NCBI GenBank assembly: GCA_965656545.1 | Contig: CBFHKZ010000001.1 | Span: 248,001-312,000, forward strand | Origin: UBA7446 sp965656545 | GTDB lineage: Bacteria; Bacteroidota; Bacteroidia; Flavobacteriales; Flavobacteriaceae | Direction: 5' to 3' | Length of the DNA stretch: 64,000 bases | Translations under genes and position numbers: made by a program | Part shown: positions 18,327-25,886 of the stretch, in pieces | How positions within the stretch are numbered: the first letter of the stretch is position 1 | How the letters are laid out: every line of letters starts with the position of its first letter | Notes under the pieces: generated by a model | Seen by the model: the letters and a program-made list of their open reading frames with translations, nothing else | Databases searched by the model: none | Told to the model about the DNA's origin: nothing

Positions 18327-18452
18327 ATGAGCATATTTAAGAAAATCTGTTCGATTTTTCAAAAATCGAGGAAACATTCAAGTAAATCAAAAGCAAATAA
18401 TAAAAACTCCAAGTCAAGCTATCAGCCGAGCTGGATGTATAGAAACGATTAG
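18327..18452 (+). CDS. Small basic protein, 41 residues, hypothetical
   Basis: A short frame with ATG at 18327, preceded by an AAGAAAAG purine tract, 34 bases after the carbonic anhydrase stop. The product is very basic and serine/lysine rich (KSRKHSSKSKANNKNSKSS) and has no membrane segment. I do not recognise it. It lies before a strong terminator, so it would be the last gene of the SulP operon if it is real. Low-complexity composition makes chance possible. Confidence 0.4.
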   Translation: MSIFKKICSIFQKSRKHSSKSKANNKNSKSSYQPSWMYRND

Positions 18453-18477
18453 TGAAGTTAAAAAAATAACTACCCTA

Positions 18478-18501
18478 TTTTCAAAGCGGAGCTTTGTCAG
18501 G
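18478..18501. repeat. Palindromic repeat, copy 1 (CAAAGCGGAGCTTTG)
   Basis: The core CAAAGCGGAGCTTTG is a near-palindrome with AT on its left and TCAGG on its right. A second copy at about 23096-23119 differs at two positions. The two copies bracket the polyamine block. This looks like a dispersed intergenic REP-type element. Confidence 0.55.
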
Positions 18502-18533
18502 TTAACGTAGTAACCCTGCCGAGGTCACGAATT

Positions 18534-18573
18534 ATCCCCAAGAATAATTAATTATTTTTGGAGATATTTTTTT
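18534..18573 (+). terminator. Intrinsic terminator after the SulP-carbonic anhydrase operon
   Basis: Bases 18534-18549 (ATCCCCAAGAATAATT) pair with 18550-18565 along 16 positions, allowing G-T pairs. ATTTTTTT follows directly. Because there is no built-in loop, the top of the stem must open. The orientation suits the plus-strand operon. Confidence 0.65.
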
Positions 18574-18648
18574 GCATTTACGACAATACACACGCGCAAA
18601 GTATAGGCGAGCTTATTTTTGTTTTTCAAATTTTTCGCATAAAAGCTA

Positions 18649-19062
18649 TTACGCTTCGAAAATTTCATTGTTGTTTTTAAATGACTTGAACTCCAACATA
18701 TACCCGTCTGGATCTTTTACAAAAAAGGACAAGTGTTCCCCCTTTTTAGAAGTTAAGAATGTTTTTTGATGGACGATTTCTGCTTCTGTGGCACTTATTT
18801 TTTTATACAAGGCACTCCATGTGTCCAAATTTACAATAACACCTAAATGAAAAGAAGGCAGCACCTTACCCTCAAAGAGGTAATTAGGATTTTCAAAACT
18901 AAATTTTCCGGCTTCAGTAAAGGTGAGCTGATGGCCAAACAGATTAATATCTGCCCAGTGTTGTGCATTTCTACCCATTTCACAACCCAAAATATTCGTG
19001 TAGAAATCGATTGTTTGTATGATGTCTTCGCAAGGAAGAGATACGTGAAATTTTGTTGTCAT
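18649..19062 (-). CDS. VOC-fold (glyoxalase/bleomycin resistance-like) protein
   Basis: A 137-residue vicinal oxygen chelate fold protein. It begins MTTKFHVSLPCEDIIQTIDFYTNILG, has the paired beta-alpha-beta halves, and ends with the typical FVKDPDGYMLEFKSF motif. Possible metal ligands are His8 near the start and the Glu of the final LEFK. The substrate is unknown; the family includes glyoxalases, dioxygenases and antibiotic-binding proteins. It is downstream of the polyamine genes on the same strand but about 25 bases past the previous gene, so it may belong to that transcript. Confidence 0.85.
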   Translation of the reverse strand: MTTKFHVSLPCEDIIQTIDFYTNILGCEMGRNAQHWADINLFGHQLTFTEAGKFSFENPNYLFEGKVLPSFHLGVIVNLDTWSALYKKISATEAEIVHQKTFLTSKKGEHLSFFVKDPDGYMLEFKSFKNNNEIFEA

Positions 19063-19085
19063 GTTTCTATAGTTTCAATGTAGTG

Positions 19086-19376
19086 TTATAAATTATCTTC
19101 CTCATCATTTATATGGTCGTCAAAAGGCACAAAGTCATCATCTTTTTCAAAAACAGTGTCTTCATGATCTTTAATGGCTTGTTTGAGTTTACTACCTATT
19201 TTAACCAAATAAATGGTATCCTCTGAATTGACCTTAACCGCTTTAACTATTTCGCCTGAAGCTAAAGTGAATTCTATGATATCATCTTCTTCATCAAATC
19301 CATACGGATATTGAGTAACCAATAGGTCCAAAATGTCCTTATTCAACTTTTTATAATCTACAATTATTCTTTTCAT
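19086..19376 (-). CDS. Small acidic protein of the polyamine operon, unknown function
   Basis: A 96-residue protein when started at ATG 19376, one base after the stop of the deoxyhypusine synthase-like gene; the ATG at 19385 is an alternative. The N-terminal half (IIVDYKKLNKDILDLLVTQYPYGFDEEDDIIEF) looks globular and the last 25 residues are extremely rich in Asp and Glu. No catalytic motif or signal is visible. I do not recognise a named family. The tight coupling suggests a role with the polyamine enzymes; the acidic tail could bind cationic polyamines or basic proteins, which is speculation. Confidence 0.75.
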   Translation of the reverse strand: MKRIIVDYKKLNKDILDLLVTQYPYGFDEEDDIIEFTLASGEIVKAVKVNSEDTIYLVKIGSKLKQAIKDHEDTVFEKDDDFVPFDDHINDEEDNL

Positions 19377-19377
19377 T

Positions 19378-20352
19378 TTATACATTCAATATGTAAGCGA
19401 AGACCAAAGGTGCCACAATCGTTGCATCACTTTCTATTATAAATTTTGGGGTATTAATATCCAGCTTTCCCCAAGTGATTTTTTCATTGGGAACAGCACC
19501 AGAGTAGGAACCGTAGCTTGTTGTGGAGTCACTAATTTGACAAAAATAACTCCAGAAAGGGGTGTTTTCTTGTTCCATATCTTGATATAGCATAGGAACA
19601 ACACATATTGGAAAATCGCCAGCAATGCCGCCTCCAATCTGAAAAAATCCAATTCCATTCGCAGAGTTCTTCGTGTACCAATCTGCCAAAAAAGTCATGT
19701 ATTCAATCCCAGATTTCATAGTACTCGCTTTGAGTTCACCTTTCAACACATAAGAGGCAAAAATATTCCCCATGGTACTGTCTTCCCATCCTGGAACAAC
19801 CATGGGAAGGTTTTTTTGAGCTGCAGCATACATCCATGAATCTTTGGGGTCAATTTCATAAGCATCTTCTAAAACTCCAGACAATAACAATTTATACATA
19901 AACTCATGCGGGAAATATCGTTCATTATTATCTTCAGCATCTTTCCAAATTTTAAAAATATGATGTTGTAATTTCCTAAAGGCTTCTTCTTCGGGAATAC
20001 AAGTGTCCGTTACGCGATTTAAACCCTTTTCAAGTAAATCCCATTCATCTTGAGGTGTTAAGTCTCTGTAATTTGGAATACGCTTATAATGAGAGTGAGC
20101 CACCAAGTTCATTATGTCTTCTTCTAGGTTTGCCCCTGTACATGAAATAATATGAACCTTATCCTGTCGAATCATTTCAGAAAATATTTTTCCGATTTCA
20201 GCTGTACTCATGGCTCCTGCCAGAGAAACTAACATTTTTGCATCATTTTCTAACTGCTCGTTATAGGCCTTGGCAGCATCAGCTAAGGCTGCAGCATTAA
20301 AATGCAAAAAATAGGTATCTATAAACGTTGATATGTTTCCTTTGTTATTCAT
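19378..20352 (-). CDS. Deoxyhypusine synthase-like protein
   Basis: A 324-residue cytoplasmic enzyme of the deoxyhypusine synthase fold, which transfers an aminobutyl group from a polyamine in an NAD-dependent reaction. Visible features are the NAD-site segment SLAGAMSTAEIG, the CTGANLEEDI motif, and ITWGKL with Lys296 in the place of the catalytic lysine that carries the enzyme-imine in eukaryotic enzymes. ATG 20352 is chosen because it sits just inside the end of the upstream gene; ATG 20358 is equally possible. Bacteria lack eIF5A, so bacterial members more likely make homospermidine or a related polyamine. The substrate here is unknown. Confidence 0.88.
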   Translation of the reverse strand: MNNKGNISTFIDTYFLHFNAAALADAAKAYNEQLENDAKMLVSLAGAMSTAEIGKIFSEMIRQDKVHIISCTGANLEEDIMNLVAHSHYKRIPNYRDLTPQDEWDLLEKGLNRVTDTCIPEEEAFRKLQHHIFKIWKDAEDNNERYFPHEFMYKLLLSGVLEDAYEIDPKDSWMYAAAQKNLPMVVPGWEDSTMGNIFASYVLKGELKASTMKSGIEYMTFLADWYTKNSANGIGFFQIGGGIAGDFPICVVPMLYQDMEQENTPFWSYFCQISDSTTSYGSYSGAVPNEKITWGKLDINTPKFIIESDATIVAPLVFAYILNV

Positions 20353-21298
20353 TTTCATCCTCAAATTCGTTTGATTCTTTTGTTTTATTCCTTTTAATAA
20401 TTTCTTCTCTAGACTCAATAATATCCAAAAAATCGTCGCTATCGTACTTAAAAAACTTGTAGGAAAGCATTTTATAATAGAGTTTAGCAATCATAAAATC
20501 GGGTGCTTTGTTGGCAGGATTGGGACATAATTCAACAATATCAAAGCCAACAACGTTTTTCTCCATAAATACTTTTTTTAGAAATTCTATGGTTTCATTC
20601 CAAAGCAAACCACCGGGCTCAGGAGTGCCTGTAGAAGACATGATAGAAGGATCAAATACATCAACATCAAATGTGATAAAGACTTGATCTGTCATCATGT
20701 CTATAGCGCGATCTACCCACGAATCGTCGTATATCATTTGCTCAGCAAAAAAGACTTGGTCTTTATTCATTGTCTCTTTTTCGCTACTATCCATAGAGCG
20801 AATTCCAACCTGAATTAAATTGGTGGTTTTGCTGGCTTCATAAACAGCACAAGCGTGGTTGTAGGGCGTACCATTGTATTCATTCCTCAAATCAGCGTGG
20901 GCATCTAAATGTAGAACTGTCAAGTTTTTAAAAGAATCTTTAAAGGCACGAATCGTACCAATGGAGATGGAGTGTTCACCGCCAAAAACAGTAACAAATT
21001 TCTTCTGTTGAATATACTTTTTCACCGTTTTGTGCACTTGCTCAACTATGTGCTCCGCTGAGGTATTTTCATCAACAGTTTCTGCAATATATATCCCTTT
21101 TTTATATACTTCGCTGTTGGTTTCAATATCGTAGAGCTCCATATTTTCGGAAGCGGCTAAAAAGGCGTCAAACCCCTTATCAGCCCCTTTCTGCCAGGTG
21201 CTTGTGCCATCGTAGGGAACCGAAATAAGTACTACTTCAGCACGGTCTAATCTTGCGTATCTATCAGGAATTCCTGCATAGGTTTTAGTACTAATCAT
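20345..21298 (-). CDS. speB: Agmatinase/arginase family ureohydrolase
   Basis: A binuclear manganese ureohydrolase of 317 residues. All metal ligands are visible: His109 in GGEHSIS, Asp132/His134/Asp136 in LDAHADLR, and Asp211/Asp213 in FDVDVFDPS. It lies directly downstream of arginine decarboxylase with an 8-base overlap, so agmatinase (agmatine to putrescine and urea) is more likely than arginase. Its own stop overlaps the start of the deoxyhypusine synthase-like gene. A charged, Lys/Glu-rich C-terminal tail (from about residue 290) extends beyond the core fold. Confidence 0.88.
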   Translation of the reverse strand: MISTKTYAGIPDRYARLDRAEVVLISVPYDGTSTWQKGADKGFDAFLAASENMELYDIETNSEVYKKGIYIAETVDENTSAEHIVEQVHKTVKKYIQQKKFVTVFGGEHSISIGTIRAFKDSFKNLTVLHLDAHADLRNEYNGTPYNHACAVYEASKTTNLIQVGIRSMDSSEKETMNKDQVFFAEQMIYDDSWVDRAIDMMTDQVFITFDVDVFDPSIMSSTGTPEPGGLLWNETIEFLKKVFMEKNVVGFDIVELCPNPANKAPDFMIAKLYYKMLSYKFFKYDSDDFLDIIESREEIIKRNKTKESNEFEDENE

Positions 21299-22685
21299 AT
21301 CCTAGAATTTTAAAAAAATCTTCCTTGGTTTGCTGATGACGGAACAAACGTGTAGTAATACGTCCGTTTTCATCTAAGTCTATTAAAATGTGTTTTGGGT
21401 TTGGAATTAAGCAATGTTGCAAACCACCAAAACCACCGATGTTTTCTTGGTAAGCTCCTGTATTAAAGAACCCAATATAAAGGGGTTTGGCTTTGTCAAA
21501 CTTTGGAAGGTAAATAGCATTAATGTGTTGCTCGCTATTGTAATAATCATCACTATCACACGTAAGGCCTCCTAATAGTACACGTTCGTAAGGATCTTCC
21601 CATCTGTTAATTGGCAACATAATAAAACGTTTGTTTATTGCCCACGAGTCTGGAAGCGTGGTAATAAAAGAAGAATTGACCATGTTCCATTTTTCCCTAT
21701 CATTTTGTTGCTTTTGATATAAAACTTCAAAAATAGATCCGCCACTTTCTCCAACAGTGAAACTTCCAAATTCAGTAAAAATATCTGGAACTGGTACATT
21801 TTCTTCATCACAAGTGAGCTGAATTTGATTTATGATTTCGTCAATTATATAGGTGTAATCAAAATCAAAATTGAGCGAATTTTTAATTGGAAATCCCCCA
21901 CCTATATTTAAGCTATCAAGTGCCGGGCATACTTTTTTTAAAGTGGTATAAACACGAAGACATTTTAATAACTCATTCCAATAATAAGCGTTATCTCGAA
22001 TGCCTGTATTAATAAAAAAATGAAGCATTTTTAAGTCCACTTTTGGATTATTCTGAATGTACTCTTTATAAAATGGAACAATATTCTTGTATCCAATACC
22101 CAACCTTGAGGTATAGAACTCGAATTTTGGTTCTTCCTCAGATGCAATTCGAATTCCAATTTTAAAAGAATCTTGTACTGCTCCAGAGAGAAGGCTTAAT
22201 TCTTCATAATTGTCCACAATTGGAATGCAATTTGAATGCCCATTGTTTATCAATCTTCCAATATTAGTAATGTACTGGTCACGCTTAAAACCATTGCAAA
22301 GAACAAATGTGTCATTTGATATTTTACCAGATCGCTTTAATTCTTCAACAATATCAATATCAATAGCTGATGAGGTTTCAATATGGATTTTATTCTTCAG
22401 GGCTTCTTCTAGCACAAACTTAAAATGAGAACTTTTGGTACAATAGCAGTAATGATAGTCACCCTCATAATTATGTTTAGTCATGGCTTCTGAAAACCAA
22501 TCCTTCACTTTAGTAATGTTATTGGAAATTTGGGGTAGATAGCTAAACTTTAATGGAGTACCATAGGTCTCAACCAACTTCATTAAGTCAATATCGTGAA
22601 ATTTAAGATGACTTTTTGAAAGCTGAAATTCTTGTTGAGGGAAGTCAAATGTTTGTTCGATTAAATCAATATATCTTGTGTTCAT
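21291..22685 (-). CDS. speA: Arginine decarboxylase, PLP-dependent (short type)
   Basis: A 464-residue fold III PLP decarboxylase. The PLP lysine is predicted at Lys84 in YCYCTKSSHF, and NIGGGFP, the EFGSF segment and a CDSDD motif match the SpeA group. The E. coli biosynthetic enzyme has 658 residues; this shorter form is usual in Flavobacteriia. It makes agmatine from arginine, the substrate for the next gene. It is the first gene of a four- or five-gene minus-strand operon. No clear TAnnTTTG promoter is seen in the upstream 300 bases. Confidence 0.88.
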   Translation of the reverse strand: MNTRYIDLIEQTFDFPQQEFQLSKSHLKFHDIDLMKLVETYGTPLKFSYLPQISNNITKVKDWFSEAMTKHNYEGDYHYCYCTKSSHFKFVLEEALKNKIHIETSSAIDIDIVEELKRSGKISNDTFVLCNGFKRDQYITNIGRLINNGHSNCIPIVDNYEELSLLSGAVQDSFKIGIRIASEEEPKFEFYTSRLGIGYKNIVPFYKEYIQNNPKVDLKMLHFFINTGIRDNAYYWNELLKCLRVYTTLKKVCPALDSLNIGGGFPIKNSLNFDFDYTYIIDEIINQIQLTCDEENVPVPDIFTEFGSFTVGESGGSIFEVLYQKQQNDREKWNMVNSSFITTLPDSWAINKRFIMLPINRWEDPYERVLLGGLTCDSDDYYNSEQHINAIYLPKFDKAKPLYIGFFNTGAYQENIGGFGGLQHCLIPNPKHILIDLDENGRITTRLFRHQQTKEDFFKILGYD

Positions 22686-23030
22686 TTTTCATATTTCTTG
22701 TTTAAACAGTTTAATTTATGGCCGTAAATAGAATATGAAGAACTAAACCCTACGATGAAAATCAGGCCGTAGAGAATTAAAGACCTTTAAAGGAAAAAGC
22801 CTAAGAATAAAAGTAGAAGTTAGCTTTAAATTTCGGGAGCCTAAACGATAGACTAAAGTTGAGTTTGACTTCTTAACCCTCAACACACCGAACGTATAAA
22901 CACGTTTCAAGTTGGTTCAGCTAATAAAAAAACTAAAATAGTTCTTTTTTGTTTACTTTATTAATTTCAGTCAAAAAGTTTGAACTACCGTAAGTTTGGG
23001 TCACGAATAAATCAACAAAAAGTTGAAACG

Positions 23031-23062
23031 AAGCAAGCTCAAAATAAAGAGCTTGCTTTTTT
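23031..23062 (+). terminator. Terminator-like hairpin without an obvious upstream gene
   Basis: AAGCAAGCTC (23031-23040) pairs perfectly with GAGCTTGCTT (23049-23058) around AAAATAAA, followed by a T-rich tract. The orientation is plus, but no plus-strand gene precedes it for over 4 kb. It may belong to a lost gene or tRNA, or to an unrecognised RNA. Confidence 0.6.
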
Positions 23063-23095
23063 ATTTTGCGTGATGCTAAGGTTTCTTTTGTTGAT

Positions 23096-23119
23096 TTTCA
23101 AAGCGGCGCTTTGTGAGGA
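23096..23119. repeat. Palindromic repeat, copy 2 (CAAAGCGGCGCTTTG)
   Basis: CAAAGCGGCGCTTTG is flanked by ATTTT on the left and TGAGG on the right. It matches copy 1 at 18478 except for two substitutions. The stem CAAAGC/GCTTTG is preserved in both. Confidence 0.55.
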
Positions 23120-23539
23120 AAAACCAAGCTCCCTGATTCACAGTTTATTTCAATGACAAGTTATTACGCATGATAATGTTAGGGCTTAGTCCCATTTTTA
23201 TTTAGTCAAATTTAAAAATGTTAGTTTTGATGCTTCAGTCTCGGTTGTTGCGGCAAGTGGACCGGCTTCATCTTTTATATTATAACAAATGCCTCCATTT
23301 CCTTTTCAGACTTTTTTTACCTATCAATTGCGAGTAAAAATTGATGCCATCCAAATCTAATTTTGCATTTATTTTTAGTTTAGGTTGCCGACTTTATGAA
23401 TGCACATAAACGTTTATATATCTTGCCTTGCCCTTAAAGTAAAAAAATAGTTCAGTCAGTATAAGTAATTGGGGGATTAATTATTAGTTTTATAGCTAAC
23501 AAAAAACATGTATTAACAAAAATTAAGCAGTAATACTAT

Positions 23540-24733
23540 TTGATCAATAAATTGAAGGGGCATATCATATCATTTAAAATAGAACTAAGCCATTGGGTAC
23601 TGAAATGTTTTTTAAGATTTTTTGTTCTACCAATGATATTTATTTTGGTTGCTGCGTGCAACAAAAATAACAGACCCAAGGTTGATAAAATGGTGATAAC
23701 CACCTCTATGAAAGATCAAAATATTGAACAATACAAGCTTGAAAACAGCAATGGTGTTGTCGTTGAGTTACTTAATCTAGGGGGTATCATCACTTCCATC
23801 AAAACACCTGATAGTAACGGAAAAATAGCAGACATTGCTTTGGGCTTTGATGACCCTAAAAAATACCTTGAAAGTCACCCTTATTTCGGAGCTATTATTG
23901 GTCGTTTTGGCAATAGGATAGCAGGAGGCTCATTTTCGCTTGATGATAAAGATTATCAACTGGCGGTTAATAATGGTTCCAATCATTTGCATGGTGGTAT
24001 CAAGGGTTTTGATAAAGTATTTTGGGACGCACAGCGTTTCAGCGATATAAATGCTTCTGGCGTAGTGTTGCATTACCTATCCAAGCATATGGAAGAAGGT
24101 TATCCCGGAAACCTATCGGTCAGCGTAACGTACACGCTTACAAACGATGATATTTTAAAAGTACGTTACGAGGCCTCAACAGACCAAAAAACAATAATAA
24201 ACCTGACCCAACACAGTTACTTCAACTTGTCTGGGGATTTTGCTTCACAAATTTTAGATCATGAACTCATGATAAACGCCGATGCGTTTTTGGCTGTTGA
24301 TGAAAATCAGATTCCTACGGGAGCCTATGCAACCGTAGCACAAACCCCATTCGATTTTTCTTCGTTCAAAACCATGGGTAAAGATTTTAATGCTGAGAAC
24401 AAACAGCTCGAAATAGGAAACGGATACGATCATTGCTTTGTTATCAACCCCTCAGAAACAGCAATGGTTGAAGCAGCAGTAGTACAGCACCCCAAAAGCG
24501 GACGTGTGATGACGGTCTTCACTGACCAGCCAGGCGTCCAGCTTTACACAGGTAATTTTTTAGACAATACGTTAACCGCCAAAAATGGTGGAACATATGG
24601 ACCACAAACAGGATTTTGCTTGGAAACACAACATTTTCCAGATGCACCTAATCAGTCCAATTTCCCCACAACTATACTAAGCCCTGGTGAGACATTTACA
24701 AGTGAAACCTGGTTTCAGTTTTCAGTAAAATAA
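23540..24733 (+). CDS. galM: Aldose 1-epimerase, lipoprotein type (GalM)
   Basis: Galactose mutarotase, which interconverts alpha and beta anomers. Active-site elements are visible: NHLHGG, the QHSYFNLSG histidine segment, and the CLETQHFPDAPNQ glutamate segment. The N-terminus holds a hydrophobic stretch and lipobox LVAAC, so the mature protein of about 360 residues should be anchored on the outer side of a membrane. No ATG lies before the signal; the TTG at 23540 is used here but a CTG nearer the signal is possible. It heads the galactose operon and would feed anomers to the symporter and galactokinase. Confidence 0.9.
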   Translation: MINKLKGHIISFKIELSHWVLKCFLRFFVLPMIFILVAACNKNNRPKVDKMVITTSMKDQNIEQYKLENSNGVVVELLNLGGIITSIKTPDSNGKIADIALGFDDPKKYLESHPYFGAIIGRFGNRIAGGSFSLDDKDYQLAVNNGSNHLHGGIKGFDKVFWDAQRFSDINASGVVLHYLSKHMEEGYPGNLSVSVTYTLTNDDILKVRYEASTDQKTIINLTQHSYFNLSGDFASQILDHELMINADAFLAVDENQIPTGAYATVAQTPFDFSSFKTMGKDFNAENKQLEIGNGYDHCFVINPSETAMVEAAVVQHPKSGRVMTVFTDQPGVQLYTGNFLDNTLTAKNGGTYGPQTGFCLETQHFPDAPNQSNFPTTILSPGETFTSETWFQFSVK

Positions 24734-24748
24734 TAACAACCAATACCA

Positions 24749-25882
24749 ATGACCATAAACACTAAAGAATCTGATATTATAGTTAAGTCTCCTGGACGAA
24801 TCAACCTTATCGGCGAACACATCGACTACAACGGCGGCCACGTATTGCCGGCAGCTATTGACAGAAAAGTTACCATGTGGTTCCGAAAAAAAGACAACAG
24901 TCTATGTAGGGTAAACTCAGAAGACAAAGGCGCATTTACTTTCGACATCAACAAGCCCCTGCAGATTAGTGATACCCATTGGGAAAATTATGTATTGGGT
25001 GTCGTAGATGGGGTTGTTAAAGCTCGCCCAGGTAAACTCGGTGGTTTTGATTGTGTGATATCGAGCGAACTTCCTATTGGCGCAGGAATTAGTTCCTCTG
25101 CAGCCCTGGAATGTGGCGTAGCCAAAGGATTAAATGATTTGTTTGATTTAGCGCTTACTGACTTGGAGTTGATTGAGATTTCTCGCATGGCAGAACACAA
25201 CTTTGTAGGCACCAAATGTGGTGTGATGGATCAGTTTGCAGTAACCATGGGAAAACGCAACAAGCTACTGCTACTCAACTGTGGAAGTTTAGACTATAAA
25301 CTTATTGATGCGGAGTTTGCACCTTATAAAATATTGCTACTCAACACCAATGTATCGCACAACTTGGCCACAAGCGAGTACAACACAAGACGTGAAGAAT
25401 GCGAGCAGGCACTGGCTGTTATTCAAAAAGACCATTCAGAATTTAAGTTTTTGGCAGATGTTCCTGAACATATCATTGAGAGCTACAGCGAAAAGCTTTC
25501 TGGCAAGCTTTACCAGCGTGCTTTGTTTGTGTCTCGTGAAAATGCAAGAACTTTAAAAGCTGCTGAACGTATTCAAAAAGGAGACATTGAAGGCTTTGGC
25601 GCACTGATGTATCAGACCCACGAAGGATTATCTAAAAACTATGAGGTCAGCTGTCCCGAGCTTGACTTTTTGGTTGATTTGTCAAAAGAAATTCCTCAAG
25701 TGGTGGGAAGTCGGATGATGGGTGGCGGCTTTGGCGGTTGTACGATTAACCTTGTGAAGGAAAGTTTTGTCAATGAGTTTATGGAATTGGCAAGTAATGC
25801 GTACAAAGAACAATTTGAGATTAACCTTACCTCTATATTAGTAGCCACCTCCAATGGCGTAGAAACAACAAAATCTGAATAG
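24749..25882 (+). CDS. galK: Galactokinase GalK
   Basis: A cytoplasmic GHMP kinase that phosphorylates alpha-D-galactose at C1. The galactokinase signature SPGRINLIGEHIDYNGG lies at about residues 14-30, the ATP-binding PIGAGISSSAAL follows, and the third GHMP motif is MMGGGFGGCTI near residue 325. The length of 377 is normal. It lies 15 bases after galM and 4 bases before galT. Confidence 0.96.
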   Translation: MTINTKESDIIVKSPGRINLIGEHIDYNGGHVLPAAIDRKVTMWFRKKDNSLCRVNSEDKGAFTFDINKPLQISDTHWENYVLGVVDGVVKARPGKLGGFDCVISSELPIGAGISSSAALECGVAKGLNDLFDLALTDLELIEISRMAEHNFVGTKCGVMDQFAVTMGKRNKLLLLNCGSLDYKLIDAEFAPYKILLLNTNVSHNLATSEYNTRREECEQALAVIQKDHSEFKFLADVPEHIIESYSEKLSGKLYQRALFVSRENARTLKAAERIQKGDIEGFGALMYQTHEGLSKNYEVSCPELDFLVDLSKEIPQVVGSRMMGGGFGGCTINLVKESFVNEFMELASNAYKEQFEINLTSILVATSNGVETTKSE

Positions 25883-25886
25883 CTAG

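Larger units (their letters stand above)
22686..23539. other. Gene-free 850-bp spacer between the polyamine and galactose blocks
   Basis: The spacer holds a plus-strand terminator-like hairpin (23031-23062), the second copy of the palindromic repeat (about 23096), and a trace similar to a tRNA 3' end near 22970-23004 (GTTTGAACTACC ... TGGGTCAC). A decayed-looking minus-strand coding tail at 23212-23300 reads KDEAGPLAATTETEASK before a stop but has frameshifts upstream. No intact gene is seen. The sequence is strongly AT-rich. Confidence 0.5.

Noticed and set aside
20353..20490. N-terminal extension of the deoxyhypusine synthase-like protein
   Set aside because: It lies within the agmatinase coding region and its residues (LLSLEKKLLKGIKQKN) are out of frame translation of that gene; the overlap start at 20352/20358 is preferred.
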